Of a stretch of DNA of 64,000 bases, positions 26,476-35,400 are shown piece after piece (position 1 is the stretch's first letter; each line of letters opens with the position of its first letter). Both the position numbers and the translations under genes were made by a program. This DNA is from Bordetella parapertussis (GTDB lineage: Bacteria > Pseudomonadota > Gammaproteobacteria > Burkholderiales > Burkholderiaceae_A): the NCBI GenBank assembly GCA_945877235.1, contig CAMCRF010000004.1, positions 92,045 to 156,044 on the forward strand, given 5' to 3'. The notes beneath the pieces were generated by a model. It worked only from the letters and a program-made list of their open reading frames with translations. It searched no databases and was not told the origin of the DNA.

Positions 26476-26976
26476 ATGATTCGCTCCCTGCTTGTTCTGG
26501 CGCTTGGCGTCGTGATGGTTCAGCTCGCGCAGGTGGCATTTGCTGCCCAGCCCGACACGGCCCGCGCGCTCAAGACGCTCATGGGTGAACCCGCTACGGC
26601 CGCCGCGCCGATGGGCCCCCAGGCTGCTGGTCACCAGTCCGCTGGGCCTGGCGGGATGACCCGCGTGGTGGTGCAGCGCGGCGACACTCTTTTTAAGATT
26701 CTGGCTAAGCACGGGGCCTTGCCACCCGACCGCCGGGCTATTTTTGGCGCGATGGTCAGCCTCAACCCCGAGGCCTTTATCTCGGGGAATCAGAACCGGC
26801 TCCGTGCGGGCGCCGTTCTCATGCTGCCCACCGCAGCGCAGCTCCAGGCGGTGGCCAGTGGTCAAATGACTGCAGCGGCGCTGCTTGCTGCGAGCGCCAC
26901 CAGTCAGTCGGGCAGCTACGGACCCAACGTCACGCCTGACCCCCACAAGGGCTGGGTGCGTTACCCCTCTCGTTAG
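26476..26976 (+). CDS. Exported LysM/FimV-N-like peptidoglycan-binding protein
   Basis: 166 residues from ATG 26476 (AAGGA 7 bases upstream); two earlier in-frame ATGs overlap the flgT stop. A Sec signal peptide ends near AFAAQ. A LysM-like segment (about 62-115) reads VVVQRGDTLFKILAKHG, then MVSLNPEAFISGNQNRLRAG, with AVLMLPTAAQ closing it, in the style of FimV N termini. It may bind peptidoglycan around the H-ring proteins encoded immediately upstream. Function is inferred from the domain and operon only. Confidence 0.75.
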   Translation: MIRSLLVLALGVVMVQLAQVAFAAQPDTARALKTLMGEPATAAAPMGPQAAGHQSAGPGGMTRVVVQRGDTLFKILAKHGALPPDRRAIFGAMVSLNPEAFISGNQNRLRAGAVLMLPTAAQLQAVASGQMTAAALLAASATSQSGSYGPNVTPDPHKGWVRYPSR

Positions 26977-26982
26977 CGCAAC

Positions 26983-28131
26983 ATGCTCACGGGTCCAGAG
27001 GCCATTGCCGCTGCGGGCGCAAGGCCTCTGCCCATTTACCTAGAAGGTCGGCTCATTCCGCTGCAGGATGCAGTGAGCAAGGAGTTGGGCCTCAATCCAA
27101 ATCAAGTCGTCAAAGCAGTGGTTGAGATTCGGCCAGAGGGCAGCATGGTTTTGGTCAATGGTCGCTATGTGGAACTTCCTCCGCAACTGAGATTTCGGCC
27201 AGGAGACGAAATCTGGCTGCGCATGGTGCAAACGGGCAAAGGCCCAGCCCTGCAAGTCTCGCCTCCTCCCGCCGACGCAGCCCCAACCGTAAGAGCACAG
27301 GTCGCTGCTCAAGCTTCCGCCTTGGTGCCGAGTCTGGCTGGTCTCTCCCCGAGCGTAGCGAGCCTGTTCGTTCGTCCAGCGGATTATTCGGGCCTGATGG
27401 CGCTTTTCTCTGGGGGGGTGTTAACAAGCCTGGTTCGCGCGTCGTCCGGTTCGGACAGCAGTCTGAGCCGGCTATTTCCGCTGATTCAGTTTTTCAATGG
27501 CCGGATCTCATCCCAAAGGATTACGCCTGAAGCCGTCAAGCTGGCCCTGAAGAACGCTGGCCTTTACACAGAGCATCGGCTTGCGCAGGGCCAAACGGTT
27601 CAGGGAGACCTGAAAATTGCGCTCATGGCCGCATTAAGACAGCTCGAAGCGGAGCAAGACGCGGACATCAGCCTGAAAGAGGCTCTGGAGGGAAGTATTC
27701 GAGAGCTTCAGTCCTCCCAAGCAGATTCCCTCGTGTCTCAGTCCCATCGAGAGTTGTTGCTTACTTTCTTGCTACCTTTCCGTGATGCGCCCCCCGCAGT
27801 GATCCGTTTTTTTCGGCCGGCGGTCACACCCGAGGAACCCGACCCACCCATCAGCTTTGATATCCACACCCAGAGCCCTGAATTAGGCAATCTTTGGCTC
27901 TCTGCGCTCTTGCATCAAGAGTCGGACCTTTCGCTCACCATGTGGGCGGAGCGGGAGTCTGTAGCGATATTGGCTGGAAATGCCGTGAGCGACCTGGAGG
28001 GAGATCTCGAGGAAATCGGTTTGCACGTGCAAAAGATTACCGTGCTGCATGGGCGTAGGCCAGATGAGGTGGGGCTGCCCCCCGGTGATCGGCCTCGGAC
28101 GCCGGGATCTGTTTTGGACCTCAAGGCCTAG
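26983..28131 (+). CDS. Second FliK-like protein (FliK C-domain homologue)
   Basis: 382 residues. The N-terminal region (about 15-95) resembles a small beta domain (VVEIRPEGSMVLVNGRYVEL). The C-terminal part (about 280-355) has the strand pattern of hook-length-control C domains: SFDIHTQSPELGNLWLSALL, followed by LSLTMWAERESVAILA. It is followed at 3 bp by a mini-FlhB, a pairing known next to fliK-type genes in other proteobacteria. It could tune export-specificity switching or be a distant paralogue of the FliK at 11216. Assignment is moderate. Confidence 0.6.
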   Translation: MLTGPEAIAAAGARPLPIYLEGRLIPLQDAVSKELGLNPNQVVKAVVEIRPEGSMVLVNGRYVELPPQLRFRPGDEIWLRMVQTGKGPALQVSPPPADAAPTVRAQVAAQASALVPSLAGLSPSVASLFVRPADYSGLMALFSGGVLTSLVRASSGSDSSLSRLFPLIQFFNGRISSQRITPEAVKLALKNAGLYTEHRLAQGQTVQGDLKIALMAALRQLEAEQDADISLKEALEGSIRELQSSQADSLVSQSHRELLLTFLLPFRDAPPAVIRFFRPAVTPEEPDPPISFDIHTQSPELGNLWLSALLHQESDLSLTMWAERESVAILAGNAVSDLEGDLEEIGLHVQKITVLHGRRPDEVGLPPGDRPRTPGSVLDLKA

Positions 28132-28133
28132 CG

Positions 28134-28424
28134 GTGGTCAGTCGTCAGACTCGGGAAGGCCTTCAGGCAGTTGCGCTGGAGTATGGCCAGAATAAGGCCC
28201 CCGTGGTCGTGGCAAAGGGCCAAGACGAGGTGGCCCTGATGATTTTGGAGGAGGCCGAGCGGCAGGGGGTTTATGTCGCCCGCGACCCTCAACTGCTCGC
28301 ATTGCTCTCGGGTCTAGAAATAGACCAGGAGATACCAGAGACGCTCTACACGGCGGTTGCGATTATTCTGTCTTGGGCTTATTGGCTTCGTGGCATGAAG
28401 CCGGGGGATGAAAAGCACGACTAG
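28134..28424 (+). CDS. Mini-FlhB: FlhB C-terminal-domain homologue (FhlB-like)
   Basis: 96 residues from GTG 28134 with AAGG about 8 bases upstream. The whole protein aligns with the post-cleavage cytoplasmic part of FlhB: VALEYGQNKAPVVVAKGQDE, then EEAERQGVYVARDPQLLALL, and PETLYTAVAIILSWAYWL. It has no transmembrane region and no NPTH site. In other bacteria such FhlB proteins can substitute for the cleaved FlhB C domain. The stop overlaps the convergent flgN by 4 bases. Confidence 0.85.
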   Translation: MVSRQTREGLQAVALEYGQNKAPVVVAKGQDEVALMILEEAERQGVYVARDPQLLALLSGLEIDQEIPETLYTAVAIILSWAYWLRGMKPGDEKHD

Positions 28425-28801
28425 GCGTCGGCTAGGCCTCTGCCGCGGCGTAGTCCGGATAGCCTCCCCATGCGATCGTACACCTCGACGGCATTGAGAG
28501 GGTCGGGCCCTTGAAGGGTGCGAAGTGCGGCTCGGATGGCATCAAGCTTGCGCAGAAGCAGGATCTCATTTCGTCGATGCCGTGTTTTGCATTCTCGAAT
28601 ATGGTCCCGAAAGGTTTCCCAGCTGCGGTCGGCTGACCCCTCGCTGGGGAGTGAAAGCTGCGAAAGCGTGCTGAGGATTTCGGCTTTTTCTGCCTGAAGT
28701 GCTTCAAATCGATCGAGTGATTGGTCCTTTAGGGCTTCAAACTCGAGGTCAAGCAGGTCGAGAAGGCGCTGCGCCCGAGCGGAGGCCTGCTCGGGATTCA
28801 A
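28421..28801 (-). CDS. flgN: Flagellar export chaperone FlgN
   Basis: 126 residues, mostly helical, from a TTG at 28801 just after the flgM stop; no ATG is available upstream in frame. The long N-terminal helix with FEALKDQSLDRFEALQAEKA is the FlgN pattern. FlgN escorts the hook-filament junction proteins FlgK and FlgL to the export gate. Here FlgK is a giant of 1301 residues. Gene order flgM-flgN supports the call. Confidence 0.88.
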   Translation of the reverse strand: MNPEQASARAQRLLDLLDLEFEALKDQSLDRFEALQAEKAEILSTLSQLSLPSEGSADRSWETFRDHIRECKTRHRRNEILLLRKLDAIRAALRTLQGPDPLNAVEVYDRMGRLSGLRRGRGLADA

Positions 28802-28802
28802 T

Positions 28803-29105
28803 TCAGATCATGCGCTCGAAAGCCGCGAAGCTTTCGGCGATACGACGAGGGTCCAGCGGATAATTTCCGTCTCGGATCGCCTGCTTGATTGAGTCGATCT
28901 TGGCTTGGTCAATGTCTGGCGAGGCTTTTACCTGCTCGGCGACATTGCTAAGCTCGACCGCATCCGCCTGGGTGCGATTCTCGGCCTCAGCCGCTTTCGC
29001 GCGATCGTACGCAGCAAGTTTAGCTTCCTCGGCCTTTTTCAGCCGATTCTCTGTGGCGACATCGTATCCGGCTGCGCGCGCAATATTGGAGATCGGGTCA
29101 CTCAT
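28803..29105 (-). CDS. flgM: Anti-sigma-28 factor FlgM
   Basis: 100 residues. The C-terminal half carries the sigma-28-binding signature DAVELSNVAEQV and DSIKQAIRDGNYPLDPRRIA, with FAAFE at the end. FlgM holds FliA inactive until the hook is complete and it is secreted, so late genes wait for the export switch. A sigma-28 promoter at 29144-29170 makes it autoregulated through FliA. Confidence 0.96.
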   Translation of the reverse strand: MSDPISNIARAAGYDVATENRLKKAEEAKLAAYDRAKAAEAENRTQADAVELSNVAEQVKASPDIDQAKIDSIKQAIRDGNYPLDPRRIAESFAAFERMI

Positions 29106-29143
29106 GATGTTTTCCTTTGCAAAGGGATTTTCCCTTGCTCTGA

Positions 29144-29170
29144 GGATCGACAGGTTACCTGAAAACTTTA
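29144..29170 (-). promoter_or_regulatory. Sigma-28 promoter for flgM-flgN
   Basis: Minus strand TAAAGTTT-N11-GTCGATCC: a perfect -35 and exact spacing, with the -10 differing from GCCGATAA at three positions in the same way as the flgP promoter. It lies 38 bp before the flgM ATG. Confidence 0.78.
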
Positions 29171-29190
29171 GCCCTCTTTGTTTATTTTTG

Positions 29191-29937
29191 CTAGCGAATC
29201 ATCGCCAGCCCCTGGTCCACCACTTCACCCATGGTGAATCGCCCAGATTGCTGATTTTTCAAGCGAATCCTTTGGCCCATTCGGCCGTCTTCCAGCGCCT
29301 CAACACGAATACTGATAGAGAGCCCGGGGACTTGGGCATATTGCAACTGCACAATGTCGCCCTTGCGAACGAGAAGGGCTGGACGAACATCTTGCAGTCG
29401 GATGGGCTCTCCCGCCTTTAGGGCTCGGGTCGTCTGCATGGCATCAAGGCCAGCCGCAGAGGTCAAGTATAGGTGCGCCCCACCTCTCAATTGGGCCGAT
29501 GGCAGCGATTTACGCTCAAGCACCTCCGGTCGCAATCGCTGCTGGCTCGCAAGGTTCTCGCGCGCAGCCAGCACCCAGAGGGTCTCCTGGGGCTCAGGTG
29601 CGGAAAGGTTGGTTTGGGTGTGCGGCTGCGGCGGGCGATCCGGCGCTCGGGCGGGTTGCGATAGACGCAGAAAGACCTGTTGCTTGGGCAAGGTACATCG
29701 CGCCCGAAGGCCGTGCCCCTCTCCGAAGGGTAGGTCGAACTGCCATTTTGAGCAGCCCTCCACTTTGACGCGTGCGTCAAGGGGCTCGAACTGAATCTGC
29801 TCGGCGGGACGCTCTTGGAGTTGCGACAGCCATAGCCGCGCTTCGCCGACGAGCTGCGTGTCACTCGTGTTCGCCTGAGCGCTTGCTGCAAGCACCAGGC
29901 TCAGAGATGTCAGAAGAGGGCGTATGTGTCTGGGCAT
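29191..29937 (-). CDS. flgA: Flagellar P-ring assembly chaperone FlgA
   Basis: 248 residues. A Sec signal peptide ends around LAASAQA (about 22). The C-terminal SAF domain (about 108-246) contains VLAARENLASQQRLRPEVLE, then GEPIRLQDVRPALLVRKGDI, and the final IRLKNQQSGRFTMGEVVDQG, hallmarks of FlgA. It chaperones FlgI assembly into the periplasmic P ring; flgI is in this window. It diverges from the LysM gene. Confidence 0.94.
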   Translation of the reverse strand: MPRHIRPLLTSLSLVLAASAQANTSDTQLVGEARLWLSQLQERPAEQIQFEPLDARVKVEGCSKWQFDLPFGEGHGLRARCTLPKQQVFLRLSQPARAPDRPPQPHTQTNLSAPEPQETLWVLAARENLASQQRLRPEVLERKSLPSAQLRGGAHLYLTSAAGLDAMQTTRALKAGEPIRLQDVRPALLVRKGDIVQLQYAQVPGLSISIRVEALEDGRMGQRIRLKNQQSGRFTMGEVVDQGLAMIR

Positions 29938-29948
29938 GCATGGCTAAG

Positions 29949-29964
29949 AGCAAGACTCAAGCCA
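29949..29964 (-). promoter_or_regulatory. Weak candidate sigma-54 element upstream of flgA
   Basis: Minus strand TGGCTT-GAGTC-TTGCT keeps GG-N10-GC, but it lies only 12 bp from the flgA ATG, so the transcript would be almost leaderless. Tentative. Confidence 0.35.
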
Positions 29965-29977
29965 AAAATGCGTCTCT

Positions 29978-29993
29978 TGGCATGACATCTGCA
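29978..29993 (+). promoter_or_regulatory. Weak candidate sigma-54 element upstream of the LysM gene
   Basis: TGGCAT-GACAT-CTGCA has the right GG-N10-GC spacing with one change in each half. The predicted transcript start (about 30004) nearly coincides with the ATG at 30005. Tentative. Confidence 0.3.
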
Positions 29994-30004
29994 TGAGGCA
30001 GCTT

Positions 30005-30883
30005 ATGAAGATCTCTGTCGAACGCGGTGACACCCTGCTCGCCCTGGCCCGAGAGGCCAGTGAGAAGGCGCATCCCGGACGCTCGGCCCCAGCTTTCAAG
30101 GAATTGATGTCTATGGTCCAGACCGTCGCAAAAGCCAACGAAATTGAAAACCCAGACCTTATTTTCCCAGGGCAAGTCATTGATTTTACAAGCGCGCTTG
30201 CGGCCAAGCAGCGGGTTCAGCCCCCCGCCGTTGAGGCGCTTCGACCGCTTGCCTTTGAGCCCACCCGCGCGGCGGGGCACCGGGTGCTCGAGCGCATGCT
30301 CGATCGGGCGGTGGCCAAGGGCTACATTCCCCAGCGCGATGTGGGCGACGTCCAGCGACGAATTATTGACATAGCCCGAGAGCACCGGTTTGCGCCCGAC
30401 GACTTCGCTCGTGTAGCCATGATGGAGAGCGATGGCCTCAATCCCAGGGCCACCAACGGTAACTGTCATGGGGTCATTCAGTTCTGTAGTGGTCCCGACC
30501 GTGGTGCCGCGAGTGTGGGCTACGGCAAGAACCCCGAGCGCATTCTGAAGCTCAGTGTGCTTGAGCAACTCGATCTGGTGGACCGATATTTTGAGGACAC
30601 GGCCCTGGGACAGTTCAAGCCAGCCTCTCTGGACAACCTGTATTTGACGGTGCTGTTTCCGGCAGCACGAGATGAGCGCCAGATGCACAAGGCGCTTCCC
30701 ATCCCTGGTCCTCAGGCCCGAGCCCTGCATGTGGGCGGCAACCAAGAGGCACCCATTACGCGAGCCTCTCTGCGCAAGGGGCTGATTGAGCATGCGTCCA
30801 CCAAGCTCCAACAGTTTGCATTGGGCGGCAATGCCTTGCCGGTTTCTACTGGCACATGGCTTGCATCTCGTCGCGTGAATTGA
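30005..30883 (+). CDS. LysM protein with lytic-transglycosylase-like domain next to flgB
   Basis: 292 residues from ATG 30005 (AGG 6 bases upstream). The N-terminal LysM-like segment starts ISVERGDTLLALAREA and ends with NPDLIFPGQVIDFTS (about 1-60). The second domain (about 95-235) resembles a goose-lysozyme/transglycosylase fold, with a putative catalytic Glu in VAMMESDGLNPRATNGN, followed by CHGVIQFCSG. No signal peptide is visible. FlgJ here lacks its muramidase domain, so this protein is a candidate to open the wall for the rod. Its 3' end contains the flgB sigma-54 promoter. Confidence 0.72.
   Translation: MKISVERGDTLLALAREASEKAHPGRSAPAFKELMSMVQTVAKANEIENPDLIFPGQVIDFTSALAAKQRVQPPAVEALRPLAFEPTRAAGHRVLERMLDRAVAKGYIPQRDVGDVQRRIIDIAREHRFAPDDFARVAMMESDGLNPRATNGNCHGVIQFCSGPDRGAASVGYGKNPERILKLSVLEQLDLVDRYFEDTALGQFKPASLDNLYLTVLFPAARDERQMHKALPIPGPQARALHVGGNQEAPITRASLRKGLIEHASTKLQQFALGGNALPVSTGTWLASRRVN
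30850..30865 (+). promoter_or_regulatory. Sigma-54 promoter for flgBCDEF
   Basis: TGGCAC-ATGGC-TTGCA is a perfect -24/-12 match. It lies inside the last codons of the upstream LysM gene and about 36 bp before the flgB ATG. Confidence 0.85.
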
Positions 30884-30900
30884 TTTCTTGAGGAGTCCCC

Positions 30901-31287
30901 ATGAACCTGGTTGAAAACGCATTTGGCATCCACGAACGGGCGCTCTCGGTGCGCAACCGTCGCGTGGAACTGATCTCCCAAAACATTGCGAACGCAGATA
31001 CGCCGAATTACAAGGCGCGCGATCTTGACTTCAAGAAAATGATTGCCGGTGTGGAGGGGGTCAAGATGGCCTCGACCAGCAATGGCCACTATGAGGTGGC
31101 CAAACAAGAGAACGACGTGGATGGGCTGCTCTTTACTGTCCCATTCAATGCTGCAACGGATGGCAACACCGTAGAGGTTGCCGTTGAACAAGCCAAATTC
31201 GGCAAAGCGACAGCGGACTACCAGGCCACGCTGATGTTCCTAGAGAGCCGTATCTCGGGCATTCGTAAAGCCCTTCGCGGCGAATAA
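30901..31287 (+). CDS. flgB: Flagellar proximal rod protein FlgB
   Basis: 128 residues. The N-terminal rod motif NRRVELISQNIANADTPNYK (about 20-39) is followed by ARDLDF. The C-terminal amphipathic helix includes GKATADYQATLMFLESRIS. It is a proximal rod subunit exported by the flagellar type III system. First gene of the sigma-54-driven rod-hook operon, with a strong GAGGAG upstream of the ATG. Confidence 0.97.
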   Translation: MNLVENAFGIHERALSVRNRRVELISQNIANADTPNYKARDLDFKKMIAGVEGVKMASTSNGHYEVAKQENDVDGLLFTVPFNAATDGNTVEVAVEQAKFGKATADYQATLMFLESRISGIRKALRGE

Positions 31288-31307
31288 GGCTTGAGGAGGG
31301 ATAGACC

Positions 31308-31730
31308 ATGATTGACAACATCTTTGGCGTCGCCGGCAGTGCGCTGAATTCTCAGCTCACACGGATGAACCTCACCGCCTCGAACCTGGCCAACCAGAAC
31401 ACCACTGCATCGACCGAGGCCGAGGCCTTCAAGGCCAAACGCAGTGTTTTTAAGGCCATGCTCTCGAAGGCAGATACCCATGCGGGTGCGCCCAATGTGG
31501 GTGGTGTGCGCATCGACAAGATTGTCGACTTGCAGAACCCCAATCCCCGTGTGTACGAGCCCGGCAGTCCGCATGCCGACAAAGACGGCTATGTCTGGAT
31601 GTCCAATGTTAACGAGGTGACTGAGATGGTCGAGATGATGGCTGCCGCGCGCGCATATCAGAACAACGTGGAGGTGGTGAACACGGCCAAGGCACTGATG
31701 ATGAAAACCCTGGAGGTCACCAAATCATGA
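31308..31730 (+). CDS. flgC: Flagellar proximal rod protein FlgC
   Basis: 140 residues. The N-terminal LTRMNLTASNLANQNTTAST and C-terminal VEMMAAARAYQNNVEVVNTA are the FlgC signatures, with YVWMSNVNEVTEMV between. It is a proximal rod subunit. It begins 20 bp after flgB and overlaps flgD by 4 bp. Confidence 0.97.
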   Translation: MIDNIFGVAGSALNSQLTRMNLTASNLANQNTTASTEAEAFKAKRSVFKAMLSKADTHAGAPNVGGVRIDKIVDLQNPNPRVYEPGSPHADKDGYVWMSNVNEVTEMVEMMAAARAYQNNVEVVNTAKALMMKTLEVTKS

Positions 31731-32419
31731 GTATTAACGCGAGCACCTACCAGATTCCGTCGTCTATCCCAACCGTATCGGGCCAGAAGACGGACTACTC
31801 CAAGATTCAGAACGAAGAGATGGGGGAGAAGGAGTTCCTCATGCTCTTTACCGCGCAGCTGCAGAACCAGAACCCACTCGATCCCATGGAGAACGAGGCT
31901 TTTGTGGCCCAGCTTGCGCAGTTCAGCCAGCTCGAAGCCACCACCACCATGAGCGACAAGATGACTGGACTAGTAGATGCCCTGCGAGGCCAGCGGTTAA
32001 TGGATGGCTCTTCCCTTATTGGGAAGCAGGTTGCGGTGCCGAATGGCCCGGCCATCCTAAGAGACGGTGCGGCAATTTCTGGGGTCATTACTGTTCCTGA
32101 CGGCGCAAGCAGCGTGTCGTACACCGTCTACAACCGAAACGGAACCGTCGTTAAGAGCGAGGAGCTGGGTCGAAAGCCCCCTGGTGACGTGCTGGTTCGT
32201 TGGGACGGGACCAATCAAGCCGGACAGAAAATGCAAGACGGCGCCTATCAAATTGTGGTGAATGTTAGAAGCCCTGATGGCAGCAACACCACGATTCCGA
32301 TTGCAACGCCTGACACGGTCAAAAGCGTGACCTATAGCAGTGAGGCCGATGACCTGATTCTAGAAACAGTCAACGGTGGCACGGTGAACTTCAGCCAAGT
32401 CAAACAAATTAACGGATAA
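31727..32419 (+). CDS. flgD: Flagellar hook capping/scaffold protein FlgD
   Basis: 230 residues. The N-terminal export region contains EEMGEKEFLMLFTAQLQNQN, continuing PLDPMENEAFVAQLAQFSQ (about 28-66). It is followed by the FlgD Tudor/FlgD-like Ig domains (about 95-228). FlgD caps the growing hook and leaves when FlgK is added. The ATG overlaps the flgC stop (ATGA). Confidence 0.97.
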   Translation: MSINASTYQIPSSIPTVSGQKTDYSKIQNEEMGEKEFLMLFTAQLQNQNPLDPMENEAFVAQLAQFSQLEATTTMSDKMTGLVDALRGQRLMDGSSLIGKQVAVPNGPAILRDGAAISGVITVPDGASSVSYTVYNRNGTVVKSEELGRKPPGDVLVRWDGTNQAGQKMQDGAYQIVVNVRSPDGSNTTIPIATPDTVKSVTYSSEADDLILETVNGGTVNFSQVKQING

Positions 32420-32434
32420 CCCGGAGAACTCAGC

Positions 32435-35400
32435 ATGTCTTTCTATACCGCACTGACTGGCTTGAACGCCGCCACCTCGCAGCTGGGTGTGACCTCGAAT
32501 AACATCGCGAACGTCGGCACCACTGGATTCAAGCGCTCACGCGCAGACTTCGGTGACATCTTCGCCACCTCGCCTCTGCAAAAGGCTTCCTCAGTAGTGG
32601 GCCAGGGTGTTGCGCTCAAATCCGTCACACAAGAGTTCTCTCAGGGGAATATTCAGTTCTCTGCCAGTTCTCTGGACATCGCTATTACGGGTGACGGCTT
32701 CTTTCCTTTGAAGTCTGCCGACGGCCTGCAGGACATCTACACCCGAAACGGGACATTTCTTCTAGACGACTCCTTTGCAGTGGTGAACTCGGCGGGTCAA
32801 TCTCTGATGGCAGCGTCAGTTGACTCCTCCGGAAAAGCCGATTTGGAAAATCTTCGCAAGCTCATCATTCCACGCGCAACCAATGGCGATGCGCGTGAGA
32901 CCACAGAGATTGAGTTGGGCCTTAACCTCCCGGCGGATGGTGAGGTTATTACCAAAGACTTCAACCCGACCGACCCCACCAGCTACAACCTGACCACTGC
33001 CGTAACCGTGTTTGACGCTGGCGGTAACGAATACCTTGCCACGGTTTATTACGTGAAGACCCAGCGCGCGACGCCAGAGGCACCCGAGAACAAATGGCAG
33101 ACGCACGTCTACATCGGGGACACAAAACTGGATGAATTCTTGGTGCAGGCCTCAAATGACAAGAGCGAGGCGCTATATGTCAATAAGTATGGCCAGGTGC
33201 AGCCAGAGAGCGCCATTCCGCCTCAGGATATTGCGCGTGGTGTCACAAAGCTCTTCAACCTCGACAGACTGACCAATAAGGTCGCATCTGAGTCTGCCGG
33301 CTTGCCGGGTCAGCCGCTCTCAGACGCCACCATCACGAAGATGCGGGGCGGAAACTTCGATGTATTCAAAGAGGTGGGTGCAACAGGACTCGCTGTGTTC
33401 GACCTCTCTAGCCTTGTTGCGGCACCCAACTCATCGACCGTGAACTTGTTCCGAACTTCGGTGACTGCTGGCGGAGCCACAACGACGGCGGACATCACAA
33501 TAACCGCCTCAAACTCTGCTGCCGTAAGGTCCATGTCGATCGACGATCTCGAGGCGCTTGCGCAGGCCCAAATGGACGCAGCATTTGGGGACAATGCCCC
33601 CACGATTCGATATTCTCCTGCGCTCAAGACTTTCTTGTTTGAGCCAGCAGCAGGCTCAACTGTGCAGATGGCCTCCCATACCGGCGCAACCCCGAATGCG
33701 CTGTTTGGCTTGACAGCTGTGGCTAAGCCGGTCAATGCAACGACCTACAGCTATGGCGGTGAGGTTATTCCGAATGGGGGACTGCCCAATGGCATGGCAT
33801 TTACCCTGAATATTGACCGATCGCCCACACCTGTTAGGGTAGATGTCTCCGACCTCTACGACTCTACGGCGGAACCATTGACCGGTGTGGAGCTGGCAAG
33901 AGAGCTCCAGAATCGAATCAATAAGGCCTATGGCGACCAGCGCTATTTTGACTTCACAAGCCTGAAGAACGCCGTGACTCCAACGACAATAGACCTTTTC
34001 ACGCTGAAGGTGGGGGATAGTCCAGACACATCAATCTCCCTGACCGGCATTAATGACCCAGCGTCCTTAACTCCTGAGGAGATTGTGGAACTGGTGCAAG
34101 AGCGTCTTGACGCGCCCTCTCCAACGGGGTTTACAACCACCTTGTCCACCACCACGGACGCCAATGGTGTGAGAACAGTGGTCACAGTAAACAATGCTCC
34201 TCGGTTTAGTTATTCGCCAGCTCAACAGCGCTTCTTGTTTGAGCCCAGTAAGATCACCACCACGACCGTAACGCCTGTGCAAGGACCAGTTACAGTGACG
34301 GAGTCCATCGGTACCCCCGACTCTGCATCGATTAAGACTTATTCTGCGAGCAGCCCTAACGAGTTGTTCGGGCTGAGTTCTATCTACACACCGATCGACG
34401 ATGACACCGGCTCGTATGGCGTGACGGTTGTTCCTAATGGAGCGTCGATTCGAGCCTACGATGGACAATATTCGGATAGCGATCAGCGCACCGGCATTCG
34501 CGTGACCTTTGACGACACGACCGGGCGGTTCAGCATCTTTTCTGGTACGACTGGTGACGAGTCGTCTGTGGAAATTCTCTATCCCCTTGCTGAAGGAGAG
34601 ACCGATGAAGTGTCTGGCGTTCGACTGACGGCCGACACCTATGCTGCCGACGATGGCATTCAGGCGAAGGCTTTCCGTGCATTTCAATCGCTATTTAACT
34701 TTGAGCCTGATCTTGTCGATACCGAAGAAATTCCAACCCGAGGTGTGCGATCACTCCCTGCCACGGTCACAGGCACACCCATTGGCTTGAACCTGGAGAA
34801 CAAGTTCACGCTCTCGAGTGAGACCAACAAGTTCACTGTCACTGTAGACAATGTGACTGGGCTCATAGAGCTACCTGTCGGACAAGAATTTACCCGGGAT
34901 TCTTTCAGAGAACTGCTCGAGAGTCGTATCAACTCTCTTGAGGACTCTCGGGGCCGAACCGTCAATGGCGTGCGAGTGACCTATGAGTCGCAAGGCAACG
35001 CGACGGTTCTGAAGATCACCACCGGAACAGAGGGTGACGATTCCTTCCTCAAGGTCACAGGCCCGAGCATTTGGGGCTTGAGTGACTTGCCATCAGGGCG
35101 TGGAAGCACCGAGCGATGGCTCACCCCACCTCAGGCAGAGACCTCTGCGGGCGTGCCGCTTTATGTGGACCGAGACGGCAATGAGACAACCGAGGCGGGC
35201 GACTTCTCTGAAGAGGAAACGCGAGAGCTCTGGTCTCCGATTTTCTTGGACAAGGGTGAACTGACATTCACAACGGCAGGCAATCTTCTCTCGCCCGCGG
35301 TCCCGATTGGCTTTAAGCCCACCACGATTGGTGACACCGGTGCCACGCTGCAGTTCAGCATTAATTACGATGGATCAACCCAGTTTTCCTCTCCCTTTGC

